The notes under the pieces were generated by a model, which was not told the DNA's origin, did not search any database, and saw only the letters and a program-made list of their open reading frames with translations. From assembly GCA_029558635.1 (NCBI GenBank), contig JAKQEE010000063.1, forward strand, positions 1 through 64,000: 64,000 nt of DNA, in the 5' to 3' direction. This DNA is from Pseudomonadota bacterium. Its GTDB lineage: Bacteria > Pseudomonadota > Alphaproteobacteria > Micavibrionales > Micavibrionaceae. Position 1 is the stretch's first letter. The number at the start of each line of letters is the position of its first letter. This document shows, in pieces, positions 43,198-51,654 of this stretch. The translations under genes were made by a program, and so were the position numbers.

Positions 43198-43626
43198 TTA
43201 TTCAACTTGATGAGCTGTTAGGAATATTGCCTTCTCAAGTGACGTAAAGAACTGCTGATATGGTAGAGGGTCTTCTACAGTTGTTACCATATATTGCGCG
43301 TTAGCACGGACCAGAAGCTGTTTTGATCCTTTTGGCCTTACAGTTACCGTCATTCTTAATTGATAACCATTCAGTTTAGTGGCACTTACTGTTCCCAACT
43401 CATCATCCGCTTTATCAATCACAAAACCAAGGTCTTGGAGTGTCGAAATAATTGTTCTCAACATCTTGGTACGATTTGTTGTGTCAAATGCCCTAGACTG
43501 AATCTGGCGTAGTTGCACCTGAGACATATCCGTAGTCAGAGCCTCCTTAGCTGATCCCGTCGCATTGCAAGCTGTTAGCTGAACTAAAGACATACCAATC
43601 ATGCAGGATAATAAAACCTTTTTCAT
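43198..43626 (-). CDS. Small lipoprotein, paralogue of the 43648-44184 gene
   Basis: The 142-residue product has a lipoprotein signal (lipobox LTAC, Cys at about residue 20). The mature part shares with the next upstream gene a pattern LQDLGFVIDKADDELGTVSATK, a VTVRPKG block, and an ending of the form FF.SLEKAIFLTAHQVE. The family is unknown to me. The region is more AT-rich than comM, suggesting later acquisition. It is third in a three-gene lipoprotein run. Confidence 0.7.
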   Translation of the reverse strand: MKKVLLSCMIGMSLVQLTACNATGSAKEALTTDMSQVQLRQIQSRAFDTTNRTKMLRTIISTLQDLGFVIDKADDELGTVSATKLNGYQLRMTVTVRPKGSKQLLVRANAQYMVTTVEDPLPYQQFFTSLEKAIFLTAHQVE

Positions 43627-43647
43627 TCTTTCGTTCCCTTTACTCTT

Positions 43648-44184
43648 CTATATTTCATTTGCTGTTAAGAAGACGGACTTTGATAATTTGTCAAAGAAGC
43701 CTTGATAGATTTCTTCATCATTCACGAATTCCAATTTGCTAACCTGACCGTAATTATTCCAAACAATTCTTTGGAAAGTTACGCGTAAATTGGTTGTTTT
43801 TGCAGAGGTCGGCTTAGTAATAACAGATACTCTAATCTTCTGTTTATCATCTATAGGCACGCTCCCCCCACCAAGTGCCGCAATCAGTATTGCGCCTGCA
43901 ATCTGTCCGGCATTTGTAGCATCAGCATCCTTAGATCCGACAATAGCACCAAGCTTCATTTCACTCTCTTCGATTGTGAAACCCATATCCTGTAGAACCT
44001 GAGCACTTGCAGTCAGCAACTTCTTTTCTTGACCTGTTTCAAATCTCTTGGTTTGGAGCTGCCTATTTTTAAGACTTTCAGGTGTAAATGTAAGAGCATC
44101 TTTAGGTACTGTTTGCGCACAAGCTGACAACAAAAACACGCACAAAGACAGCAAGGATATGACTCGAAAACCTTGAACCTTCAT
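43648..44184 (-). CDS. Lipoprotein, paralogue of the 43198-43626 gene
   Basis: The 178-residue product has lipobox LSAC, with lipidation at about Cys22. It shares with its neighbour the blocks VLQDMGFTIEESEMKLGAIVGSK, a beta-rich VSVITKPTS segment, and the final FFDKLSKSVFLTANEI. A Gly/Ala/Ile-rich hydrophobic stretch (IAGAILIAALGGG) around residue 97 is extra compared with the shorter paralogue. Function is unknown, presumably periplasmic or outer-membrane. Confidence 0.7.
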   Translation of the reverse strand: MKVQGFRVISLLSLCVFLLSACAQTVPKDALTFTPESLKNRQLQTKRFETGQEKKLLTASAQVLQDMGFTIEESEMKLGAIVGSKDADATNAGQIAGAILIAALGGGSVPIDDKQKIRVSVITKPTSAKTTNLRVTFQRIVWNNYGQVSKLEFVNDEEIYQGFFDKLSKSVFLTANEI

Positions 44185-44203
44185 ATTATTTTATTCCTTT
44201 AAT

Positions 44204-44644
44204 TTAGAAGCTTGATGAGTGATATGCGTAATCTCTGACCTTGTGATTACCGTCAAATTTTATGATAACTGTCAGGGTTCGCTGAGAAGTGGAACTGGCT
44301 CCTGCGGCTGAATTAAAACCACCACCGCCAAGTCCGCCGACCGAGCTTCCAACACCTACCGCGCCCAATATCAGACCGCCACTACTGGCTGAAACCACTT
44401 TCAGTGTTGATATTTTATCATAAATCCAAACCTCTCTACCGTTTTCATCAGTAGAGACAACATTAGGGGAACCAAGAACCTCGGCAACTTCACCGCCTGA
44501 CATTCCTTTTGTGATTTGACTTTGCACCTTGCCAACTGTCAAATTTTCTCCTTGAGCAGCATTTACCTGCTGAGCGTGCTCTTGCGCAGTCATGCACGAT
44601 GTCAAAAGCACTGTCATGCATCCCAAAACTAGATAACTTTTCAT
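44204..44644 (-). CDS. BamE/SmpA-like small lipoprotein
   Basis: The product is about 146 residues, with lipobox LTSC (Cys near residue 17). The domain reads VGKVQSQITKGMSGGEVAEVLGSPNVVSTDENGREVWIYD, the SmpA/OmlA (BamE-like) pattern. A Gly/Ser/Ala-rich linker and a short strand end (VIIKFDGNHKVRDYAYH) follow. BamE-like folds stabilise envelope complexes, but this is not the housekeeping bamE context. It is first of the lipoprotein run and precedes an AT-rich gap. Confidence 0.7.
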   Translation of the reverse strand: MKSYLVLGCMTVLLTSCMTAQEHAQQVNAAQGENLTVGKVQSQITKGMSGGEVAEVLGSPNVVSTDENGREVWIYDKISTLKVVSASSGGLILGAVGVGSSVGGLGGGGFNSAAGASSTSQRTLTVIIKFDGNHKVRDYAYHSSSF

Positions 44645-44656
44645 TACAAGCCTCAA

Positions 44657-44955
44657 TTTTCCCCACTAGTTACATTCAACTCTAAATCGACTAGAGCATT
44701 TTACTTTCAAGCTTGCAACACGATTCGTCAAATTGGCAACCATAGAGCATGTTCCCAATAGGAAACATTTTCTAAAATTTTTAAAGAATCACTGGGGGTC
44801 TTTTAGTAAATGGTGGTGTAGTGGAATTAATCATTCCAACTTGTCAAACATCTATCAAGATATTGTAATAAAATAACAAAAGCGACCCACCAAACTTTCT
44901 AGAGATTTGGTAATCACTCAGAATTCGAACCTCTGTATTTATCAACATTTTATGT
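44657..44955. other. AT-rich gap with a tRNA-3'-end-like sequence
   Basis: There is no gene here. On the minus strand at 44935-44908 a T-arm-like CAGAG-GTTCGAA-TTCTG is followed by seven bases, one base and CCA, the layout of a tRNA 3' end, but no 5' half is present. It could be a tRNA-derived attachment-site remnant marking an edge of the mobile region, or chance. See findings. Confidence 0.3.
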
Positions 44956-46131
44956 CTACAGATCGTCCGCTGACACGCCTTGCTCCAGCAGCTCAATCAA
45001 GCCTGCGTAAACGTAAAGACGCTCCTTTCCAGCGCCAGCGATGTCTTTAACAATCCCTAGCTCTTTCAGGTTGTTTAGAGCCGCCCGTGCTGTGGGGACG
45101 CTTACCTCCAGCGCGGCAGCCATGTTAATGGCGTTGGAGATAGCAACCTTTTGAAGACGCTCATGTGCTTGCCCCGCCGAGATCCCAGCGCGTTTCAGTG
45201 AGGCGATCTTCTCCTGATCAGTCTTGAACAAGCTGGAGATAGCTTGGCTGGTTGCCACGACCTGATTGGCGGTTTCGGCAACACCATGAAGGAAGTAATC
45301 CAGCCAGCCCTCCCAATCACCTGCCGTGCGAACAGCGCTCAGACGTGCATAATACTCCTGGCGGTTATTCTTGAAAAACAAGCTGAGGTACAGGTTCGGC
45401 TGGCGCAAATCGCCCATCATCATTAGGAAGAAGGTGATCAGCAAACGCCCAATGCGCCCGTTACCGTCAAGGAACGGGTGGATGGTTTCAAACTGGACGT
45501 GGATCAGCCCTGCATCAATCAGCGCAGTATATGGCCGCTCTTCCTGGTGCAGATATTTCTCAAGGGCATCCAGACATTCCATCAGCCGTTCTGGCGGTGG
45601 CGGTACGAAGGCAGCGTTGCCAGGGCGTGACCCACCGATCCAGTTTTGTGAGGTGCGGAATTCGCCAGGCTGCTTATTGCTGCCGCGCCCTTTGGAAAGA
45701 AGGATGGCATGCATCTCGCGGATCAAGCGCAGGGACACCGGAAAACCCTCACGAACGCGTTTCAGGCCGTGTTCCAGCGCTGCCACATAAGACGACACTT
45801 CCGTCACATCATCGATGGGAACGCTGGTCGCTTCACCGCTTTCATGGAGCAGCAGATCGGAAAGAGATGATTGCGTCCCTTCGATCTGGGAGGACAACAC
45901 GGCCTCTTTGCGGACGTAGTAATAAAGCAGCAAGTTGCTGTCCGGCAGGGTGTCGGCCACGGCATCGAGCTTGCCCAGCGCCTGATTGGCTTTGGACAGC
46001 AGACCCTGCAGGGGCAGAAGGTCTAGAGGCGGCTCTGGGGGCAAGGCAGGCGGCAAAAAGGCCTGGTAAGACTCTCCAGCGGTGACGCTACAGCGTATGT
46101 AAGAGCCAAGTCGGCTTTGATTGTCAGGCAT
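44956..46131 (-). CDS. Fic-domain AMP-transferase with inhibitory motif
   Basis: The product is about 391 residues, starting at the second ATG (46131) where AAGGA is well placed. The core motif HPFLDGNGRIGR lies at about 218-229, with the catalytic His first. Residues 80-85 contain the N-terminal inhibitory motif S-x-x-x-E-G (SSQIEG), so this is a class II, self-inhibited Fic. A winged-helix-like C-terminus (VSVPTARAALNNLKELGIVKDI) follows. Such enzymes transfer AMP to proteins. A gene for an HTH regulator lies 159 bases upstream on the same strand. Confidence 0.88.
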   Translation of the reverse strand: MPDNQSRLGSYIRCSVTAGESYQAFLPPALPPEPPLDLLPLQGLLSKANQALGKLDAVADTLPDSNLLLYYYVRKEAVLSSQIEGTQSSLSDLLLHESGEATSVPIDDVTEVSSYVAALEHGLKRVREGFPVSLRLIREMHAILLSKGRGSNKQPGEFRTSQNWIGGSRPGNAAFVPPPPERLMECLDALEKYLHQEERPYTALIDAGLIHVQFETIHPFLDGNGRIGRLLITFFLMMMGDLRQPNLYLSLFFKNNRQEYYARLSAVRTAGDWEGWLDYFLHGVAETANQVVATSQAISSLFKTDQEKIASLKRAGISAGQAHERLQKVAISNAINMAAALEVSVPTARAALNNLKELGIVKDIAGAGKERLYVYAGLIELLEQGVSADDL

Positions 46132-46290
46132 GGCCATCCTTTCTTTGCAAATCCACAAAAGAAAATATAAATCATTATTTTTTCTTTGTAAAGCCAAAAC
46201 AGGGTAAAATCAGCCCATATCAGGCTAAAAAGAAAATATACGCGCATTCTCTTTCTTTTTAGCCTTGCTAAAGAAAGGATGGCACACGCC

Positions 46291-46884
46291 TCAAATACCC
46301 GCTTTATGATGGTCATCCTCTCCGATAATTTCATACTTCCCTGTCTTCTTTGCTCCAACAAAGCGGATTTTTCCCGCTTCCTTTAATCTTTCAATGTCAC
46401 GCCTGGCCGTCTTGAGAGAGACGCCAAACTCTGCTGCGATGTGTTCAGCACGTCCCTCATTCGTATCCTGCAAAAGAATCAGAAACCAGTTCTGTCGTTC
46501 GTTGAAAAAGTTTTTAGGGACATTTTCAGGGACATCCGAAATGTCCCTAAAAAACGGAGCTGCCCCTTCATCGTTCGCCGCCATTTCGGCACGCACATGC
46601 TCCATCAAATATCCGTGGCCAGACGCCTCCAAAAATGCCCTCAAAACCTCTGGGTATTTCTGCACGAGCATCATGAAATGCCCTATGGTTGGCGGCTTTT
46701 TGCCCGTGTACCACTTTTTGATAGTGGTCGGCGCAATGCCGGTTCTCTGGGATATTTTCTTCACGGGGGAAGCCTCTCCTTCATACGTGCTTCGCAGAGC
46801 ACGAGACACTAATTCTCCCATATTTTGTTCGAGTAATTCTTCATTAAAAGACGACCTTATATGGTCGCGGTTTTCCTGCGACAT
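46291..46884 (-). CDS. HTH regulator with two DNA-binding domains
   Basis: The 197-residue product has an N-terminal Xre-like helix-turn-helix (about 38-60: VKKISQRTGIAPTTIKKWYTGKKPP) and a C-terminal DeoR-like winged helix (about 145-185: AEHIAAEFGVSLKTARRDIERLKEAGKIRF). A strong AAAGGAG site precedes it. It diverges from the serine recombinase gene across 93 bases, a phage-repressor-like position. It might control recombinase and adjacent genes. Confidence 0.75.
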   Translation of the reverse strand: MSQENRDHIRSSFNEELLEQNMGELVSRALRSTYEGEASPVKKISQRTGIAPTTIKKWYTGKKPPTIGHFMMLVQKYPEVLRAFLEASGHGYLMEHVRAEMAANDEGAAPFFRDISDVPENVPKNFFNERQNWFLILLQDTNEGRAEHIAAEFGVSLKTARRDIERLKEAGKIRFVGAKKTGKYEIIGEDDHHKAGI

Positions 46885-46977
46885 TGCTTTTCTCCTTTAT
46901 TACAATGGTTGACGCATTGCGGAGAAAACTCTGTCGAGGTGACGTGTTTCAATGGAGTATGGGGTTGTAGAATTTAC

Positions 46978-48549
46978 ATGGTTGATGAATTTGAAGAAAA
47001 AAATAATCAGTCAGAGGAGAGTAATACTCCCCGCAAGGCAGCGGCCTATGTCCGCATGTCCACGGATCATCAGAAATATTCGCCGGAAAACCAACTTGCG
47101 GCGATGGAAAAATATGCGGAACAACGCAATCTTCAAATCGTCAAAGTCTATTCTGATGGCGGCAAAAGCGGCCTGAGCCTTAACGGGCGTGAGGGGTTGC
47201 AAAATCTCCTAGCCGATGTCGAGGCAAAAACGACAGAATTTTCGGTCATTCTCGTGCTGGACGTGACCCGCTGGGGGAGGTTTCAGAATGCCGATGAACC
47301 CGCCGCTTATGAGTTCATGTGTAATAGGAACGGCTACGACATTCGCTATGTCGCAGAGCAATTCGAGAACGATGGCAGTCTGGCCTCCAACGTGTTCAAA
47401 AGCATGAAGCGGGTCATGGCAGGCGAATATAGCCGCGAACTGTCGGTCAAGGTTTTCGCAGGGCAATGCCGCCTGATCGAAAAAGGCTTCCGACAAGGCG
47501 GCCCAGCGGGCTACGGCTTGCGCCGCCTGTTGATCGACGAACAGAAACGTCCTAAGGGCGAGTTGAAGCGCGGCGAACATAAATCCCTGCAAACAGATCG
47601 GGTCATTCTCATACCAGGGCCGGATGAGGAAGTGCAGAATGTCCGCTGGATTTATAAAACCTTCGTGGAAGATGGCCTGAGTGAAACAGATATCGCCGCC
47701 CGCCTCAACCAGCGCGGAGTTTTGACCGATCTTGGACGCGAATGGACGCGCAGCACAGTTCATCAAATTCTGATTAACGAGAAATACATCGGCAATAACA
47801 TCTATAACCGCAAATCATTCAAGTTGAAGACCAAACGTATCGTCAATGCGCCGGAGATGTGGGTGCGTGCCAACGGGGTGTTTGAAGCCGTGGTGGAACC
47901 GCGATATTTCTATATGGCGCAAGGCATCATCCAGGCGCGACATCGGAAGATTTCGAATGAGGAACTGCTGGACAAACTCAAAGCTCTCCAGCAACGGAGC
48001 GGTTGGCTTTCTGGCGTATTGATCGACGAGACCGAGGATATGCCCTCCAGCAGTATATACGCCAGCCGTTTCGGCGGCCTTGTGCGGGCTTATGAGCTGA
48101 TCGGCTATGATCCTGGGCGTGATTTCAGTTTTTTGGAGGATAACCGCAATCTGCGGCGCATGTATCCTGAAGTTGTCGAGAGCATTATTCACAAGATCGG
48201 AGATTTCGGCGGTACGGTACGGCGGGATGTGACGCACGATTACTTGGTTGTAAACGATGAAATCAGGGTTTCAGTCGTGATTTGCCGCTGTTCCTTGACG
48301 GCAGGCGGCGGGAGCCGTTGGCAGATCAAGTTTGATACAAGCCATATGCCGGATATTACCGTTGCGGTGCGCATGGATCAACTGAACAAAAATATCCTTG
48401 ATTATTACGTTATTCCCTCCATCGACGTAGAAAACCCGAAATTGCGCCTGAAGGAGAATAACCATTTGGCCTTGGACACCTATCGCTTTGAGGAGCTTGA
48501 GCCGTTCTTTGTGAAGCTGGGGCGCATCCCACTGGAGGACATCGCATGA
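46978..48549 (+). CDS. Large serine recombinase
   Basis: The product is about 523 residues, starting at 46978 (MVDEFEEKNN). The catalytic domain begins AAAYVRMSTDHQ (Ser28 in the resolvase-like motif) and continues to about 170, with VLVLDVTRWGR-type residues. The recombinase and zinc-ribbon domain follow (GPAGYGLRRLL, DLGREWTRSTVHQILINEKYIGNNIYN). The C-terminus is long and not the usual coiled coil of phage integrases. It could be the integrase of the mobile region. Its stop overlaps the first ParB-like gene by 4 bases. Confidence 0.9.
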   Translation: MVDEFEEKNNQSEESNTPRKAAAYVRMSTDHQKYSPENQLAAMEKYAEQRNLQIVKVYSDGGKSGLSLNGREGLQNLLADVEAKTTEFSVILVLDVTRWGRFQNADEPAAYEFMCNRNGYDIRYVAEQFENDGSLASNVFKSMKRVMAGEYSRELSVKVFAGQCRLIEKGFRQGGPAGYGLRRLLIDEQKRPKGELKRGEHKSLQTDRVILIPGPDEEVQNVRWIYKTFVEDGLSETDIAARLNQRGVLTDLGREWTRSTVHQILINEKYIGNNIYNRKSFKLKTKRIVNAPEMWVRANGVFEAVVEPRYFYMAQGIIQARHRKISNEELLDKLKALQQRSGWLSGVLIDETEDMPSSSIYASRFGGLVRAYELIGYDPGRDFSFLEDNRNLRRMYPEVVESIIHKIGDFGGTVRRDVTHDYLVVNDEIRVSVVICRCSLTAGGGSRWQIKFDTSHMPDITVAVRMDQLNKNILDYYVIPSIDVENPKLRLKENNHLALDTYRFEELEPFFVKLGRIPLEDIA

Positions 48550-49439
48550 GCCGCAAGAAGATAGAAGTCATCCCTATCGACAAAATCAACGTCCTCAATC
48601 CCCGTGTACGAAACCAGAAGATGTTTCAGGAGATTGTAGCGAATATCCAGAAGGTCGGTCTGAAACGCCCGATCACCGTGACACCGTGCAAGTCTGGTGC
48701 TGCAGGAAAAGATTACGACCTTATCTGCGGACAAGGGCGGATGGAGGGATTTATCGCTCTTGGACAGACAGAAATTCCCGCTGTCGTGCTAGAGGCTAGC
48801 GAGGCCGAGGCTTATATGATGAGCTTGACGGAGAACCTTGCACGCCGCAAACACAAGCCTGCCGAGCTGATGGAGGGCATAGAAATCCTGCGTAAGCAGG
48901 GCTATGACGGCACAGCTATCGCGCAAAAGACGGGTCTGACACAGGAATATGTGGACGGCATTCTCAATCTTTTGGAGAACGGCGAAGAACGCTTGGTCGC
49001 GGCGGTCGAAAGCGGACATATGCCGATTTATATTGCCATTCGTATCGCCAATACAAATGAAGACGAACAGGTGGCGTTGCAGGAGATCTATGAAACAAGC
49101 GAGCTGCGGGGAAAGAAATTTCTGAAGCTAAAAACCGTTCTGGATACACGCCGCCGCCGAGGAAAGTCCATGGAGGAGCAGCGGCTTCGTAAACAGGGTG
49201 CGCCGCGCAAGGTTTCCGCTAAATCCATCGTTCTTAGTTACAAAAAAGAAATTGAGCGCAAGCAGGTTCTTGTCGATGACGCGCGTCGCGTGAAGGAATG
49301 GCTCATGTTTTCTAAACGCGCTATTTACGATCTTTTGCAGGATCGGGAGTTCGAACGTCTCTTGCGTGCCGAAAACATGCCCCACCTTCCTCTCCCGATG
49401 AAAGAGTACATGGCAAAAAAAGGAGGAAAAAATGACTGA
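48546..49439 (+). CDS. ParB/Spo0J-like nuclease-domain protein
   Basis: The 297-residue product begins with a ParB N-terminal domain (VIPIDKINVLNPRVR, TVTPCKSG, YDLICGQGRMEGFIALGQTEIPAVVLEA, SLTENLARRKHKP), then an HTH (IAQKTGLTQEYVDGILNLLENG). ParB proteins are CTP-dependent DNA clamps for plasmid or chromosome segregation. No ParA partner is nearby. It is coupled to the recombinase and to a second ParB-like gene by overlaps. Confidence 0.85.
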   Translation: MSRKKIEVIPIDKINVLNPRVRNQKMFQEIVANIQKVGLKRPITVTPCKSGAAGKDYDLICGQGRMEGFIALGQTEIPAVVLEASEAEAYMMSLTENLARRKHKPAELMEGIEILRKQGYDGTAIAQKTGLTQEYVDGILNLLENGEERLVAAVESGHMPIYIAIRIANTNEDEQVALQEIYETSELRGKKFLKLKTVLDTRRRRGKSMEEQRLRKQGAPRKVSAKSIVLSYKKEIERKQVLVDDARRVKEWLMFSKRAIYDLLQDREFERLLRAENMPHLPLPMKEYMAKKGGKND

Positions 49440-50328
49440 GCAGAAGAAAGTAAAGATTGCTTTTGAAAGTGAGGCCATCGATATCCCCATCAACGACCTG
49501 ATACCGATGAAAACGATCCCTGCGGGGGCGCTTAAAAGCGTCAAATATAAACAGATCCTGATCTCGGTTGAGGAGCAAGGAGTTATTGAATTCCCGATGG
49601 TTTTTCCATCAAAAAAACAGGACGGGAAATATCTTCTGCTTGATGGTCACCTTAGGATTGAAGCGTTGAAAGCCCTGGGCAAGTCCGAGGTGACATGCCT
49701 TGTTTCCACAGATGACGAGAGCTTTACCTATAACCGGCTTATCAACCGCATTTCGCCTATTCAGGAACACAAGATGATCCGCAAGGCGATAGACCATGGC
49801 GTTCCCCGCGAGGATTTAGCGCGGGTTTTAGGCTTTGCAGTCGGCAGCATTGATAAAAAGAACCGTCTTTTGGAAGGTATTTGTGCCGAGGCCGTCGATC
49901 TTCTCAAGGACAAAATGGTGGCCGCGAAAGTCTTTGAGGTGCTGAAACGCATGACACCCATGCGCCAAATTGTTGTAGCGGAGATGATGAATCGTACCGA
50001 CAGATATTCCCATGACTTCGCTCGCGCCATGCTGATCGGTTCTAATCCCGAAGATTTGGTCAATCCGATCCAATCCAAAAAGGTGAAGGGACTTAGTGAA
50101 GACGATGTGTCGCAAATGGAATCCGAAATGGCAAGTCTCCAGACGCAATATCAGGTGTTGGAAGAGAGCTATGGGGAGAACAATTTCGACCTGACGCTGA
50201 TGAGGGGCTATTTGCAAAAGCTCCTGGGAAATATCCGTATCTACAAGTTCATTTCCAAGAATCAGCCTGATTTCTTGCCGGAGCTTCAAAAGATTGCCGA
50301 CCTGAAGAATGTGAAACAGGCGGCATAA
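49432..50328 (+). CDS. RepB-type second ParB-like protein
   Basis: The 298-residue product has an N-terminal ParB-like domain (AIDIPINDLIPMKTIPAGALKSVKYKQI, DGKYLLLDGHLRIEALKALG) and a C-terminal region resembling the RepB plasmid-partition C-terminal domain. It overlaps the previous stop by 8 bases. Recombinase plus two ParB-like proteins form one compact operon, a cassette I have seen described informally in alphaproteobacterial mobile elements without a defined role. Confidence 0.75.
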   Translation: MTEQKKVKIAFESEAIDIPINDLIPMKTIPAGALKSVKYKQILISVEEQGVIEFPMVFPSKKQDGKYLLLDGHLRIEALKALGKSEVTCLVSTDDESFTYNRLINRISPIQEHKMIRKAIDHGVPREDLARVLGFAVGSIDKKNRLLEGICAEAVDLLKDKMVAAKVFEVLKRMTPMRQIVVAEMMNRTDRYSHDFARAMLIGSNPEDLVNPIQSKKVKGLSEDDVSQMESEMASLQTQYQVLEESYGENNFDLTLMRGYLQKLLGNIRIYKFISKNQPDFLPELQKIADLKNVKQAA

Positions 50329-50739
50329 CGGTTGCAGCCGCAGCTCCCCCTTGTGCGCCCCGTGTGCCAGCCTTAAGGGGTCGAGCGCCACAACCGTATA
50401 GGGGACCGAGACCCTTTAAGCGTCGGGACCGCAGGAGAAGCCATCTGCTTACGAGCGGATATGGAGCAAGTGCGGCGGTGGGAATGGCGGCGAACCCGCA
50501 TGAAGCCCACCAGGCTGGCTACCCTGCGGTGGCCGCGTATGCATTGACGAATAAAGAAGGGTATTGATTTTCTGATTTTGCCAAGTTATCTTTTGGGCAG
50601 GAATCAAGCGCCCAGGTGAGTGACCGAAACGCGAGGCAATACGACTACCAACTACCTAACAGCGCTTCTTAGTTAAAGCTGGAATGGTTGTTTTTAAACA
50701 CTCAAACGACCGATCAACACTTTAACAAGGAGATCGCTC
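50329..50739 (+). other. Unexplained GC-rich 411-base region
   Basis: The region carries GC-rich runs and several self-complementary blocks. An open frame of 67 codons (GTG 50364 to 50567) ends with a protein-like tail, but no ribosome site or family supports it. An alternative short frame overlaps it. It could be a recombinase attachment or partition site (parS-like) for the two ParB-like proteins, or a structured RNA. No firm call. Confidence 0.3.
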
Positions 50740-51387
50740 ATGCAGCACGACATCACCAAAACCTGCGCAGATTCCCTGCGCTCTTATCTCAATGAAAAGC
50801 ACGGCATTAAGCTGAAATCAGGCCACGCCCATGAAATCGTGGCGGCGTTTTTCGGCTATAAATCCAAAATAGCTCTGCTGGCTGATACGCAATACCCGCT
50901 TAGCAATCTTGAAAAAGCGGAATTCGTATTCCTAAATCCGCCAACGCCTTTCGTTGACCAGCGCCTAGAAAGCCTGGAGGATTTGCCACCTGAATTACCT
51001 CCCAGCCACATCCTTGCCGAGGGTATCTACCCTCCTATTGTGGCCGAAGCAGGGATTCTGGAGAAGATCTGGCCAACCTTTCGTGATTTGGCACTTGCAC
51101 TGGCAGAGGAACGCTTGTCCGAGCGTATGAAACCTTTGGGGATCAATCCTAAAACGCTTCAATGGATTACAGATGTGGACATCAAAGCCACGGAAGCTGA
51201 TGTATTGTTGACCGTGACTTTTGACTCCCCCATGAATGGAGGAAAGCTCAGCAGATACTGTAAGGTGGATATCAGGCTTCCCCGTATTGCAGGAAATATC
51301 GGCTACGGCGAGCCGGACATCATGCCTACCTTTTACTCAGGGCAAATGCATGATGCTGACTTCCGATTAAAGCACGGAATCTCTTGA
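50740..51387 (+). CDS. Conserved hypothetical with glyoxalase-related N-terminus
   Basis: The 215-residue product follows AAGGAG. Residues about 5-45 (SLRSYLNEKHGIKLKSGHAHEIVAAFFGYKSKIALLAD) resemble the small helical domain found at the N-terminus of glyoxalase-related and mobile-element proteins. The rest is mixed alpha/beta (WPTFRDLALALAEERLSERMKPLG, LQWITDVDIKATEADVLLTVTF). I do not know its role. It is immediately upstream of the defence operon and on the same strand, so it may be its first gene or a regulator. Confidence 0.6.
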   Translation: MQHDITKTCADSLRSYLNEKHGIKLKSGHAHEIVAAFFGYKSKIALLADTQYPLSNLEKAEFVFLNPPTPFVDQRLESLEDLPPELPPSHILAEGIYPPIVAEAGILEKIWPTFRDLALALAEERLSERMKPLGINPKTLQWITDVDIKATEADVLLTVTFDSPMNGGKLSRYCKVDIRLPRIAGNIGYGEPDIMPTFYSGQMHDADFRLKHGIS

Positions 51388-51439
51388 ACCTTCCGTCTTT
51401 TTCCGCTATTTTCTCATAATTAATGAAATCACGAGAAAA
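51384..51439 (+). promoter_or_regulatory. Promoter and operator-like repeat of the defence operon
   Basis: TTGAAC (51384-51389) and TATTTT (51407-51412) are separated by 17 bases. The -35 box overlaps the preceding stop codon. A 7-bp inverted repeat, TTTTCTC (51409-51415) with GAGAAAA (51433-51439), covers the -10 and start point and could be bound by the HTH protein encoded first in the operon. Confidence 0.45.
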
Positions 51440-51453
51440 GCAACGGGATAACC

Positions 51454-51654
51454 ATGACCGATATTCTGACCATCAGAGAGGTTGCTGAATACCTTAAACT
51501 GAATGAGAAGACGACCTACCGCCTTGCAGCCGAGGGCAAAATCCCCGGCTTCAAGGTCGGTGGGGCATGGCGTTTCCGAAAAGCGGAAATTGATCGCTGG
51601 ATTGCGGCACAAGAACAAATAAACATCAAAAATGATGGGGAGGATGCGCTGTGA
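51454..51654 (+). CDS. Excisionase-like HTH protein
   Basis: The 66-residue product is a MerR/excisionase-type winged helix: LTIREVAEYLKLNEKTTYRLAAEGKIPGFKVGGAWRFRKAEIDRWI covers nearly all of it. Such proteins bend DNA or repress promoters. It is fused by a 4-base GTGA overlap to the methyltransferase gene, so it probably autoregulates this operon rather than excising an element, though either is possible. Confidence 0.85.
   Translation: MTDILTIREVAEYLKLNEKTTYRLAAEGKIPGFKVGGAWRFRKAEIDRWIAAQEQINIKNDGEDAL

Noticed and set aside
50364..50567. 67-codon frame after the RepB-type gene
   Set aside because: It has a GTG start without a ribosome site, and another frame overlaps it. The protein-like tail alone is too weak to call a gene.
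43037..50739. Insertion sequence at the left part of the accessory region
   Set aside because: No transposase or terminal inverted repeats with a target duplication could be seen. The serine recombinase is the only mobility gene.
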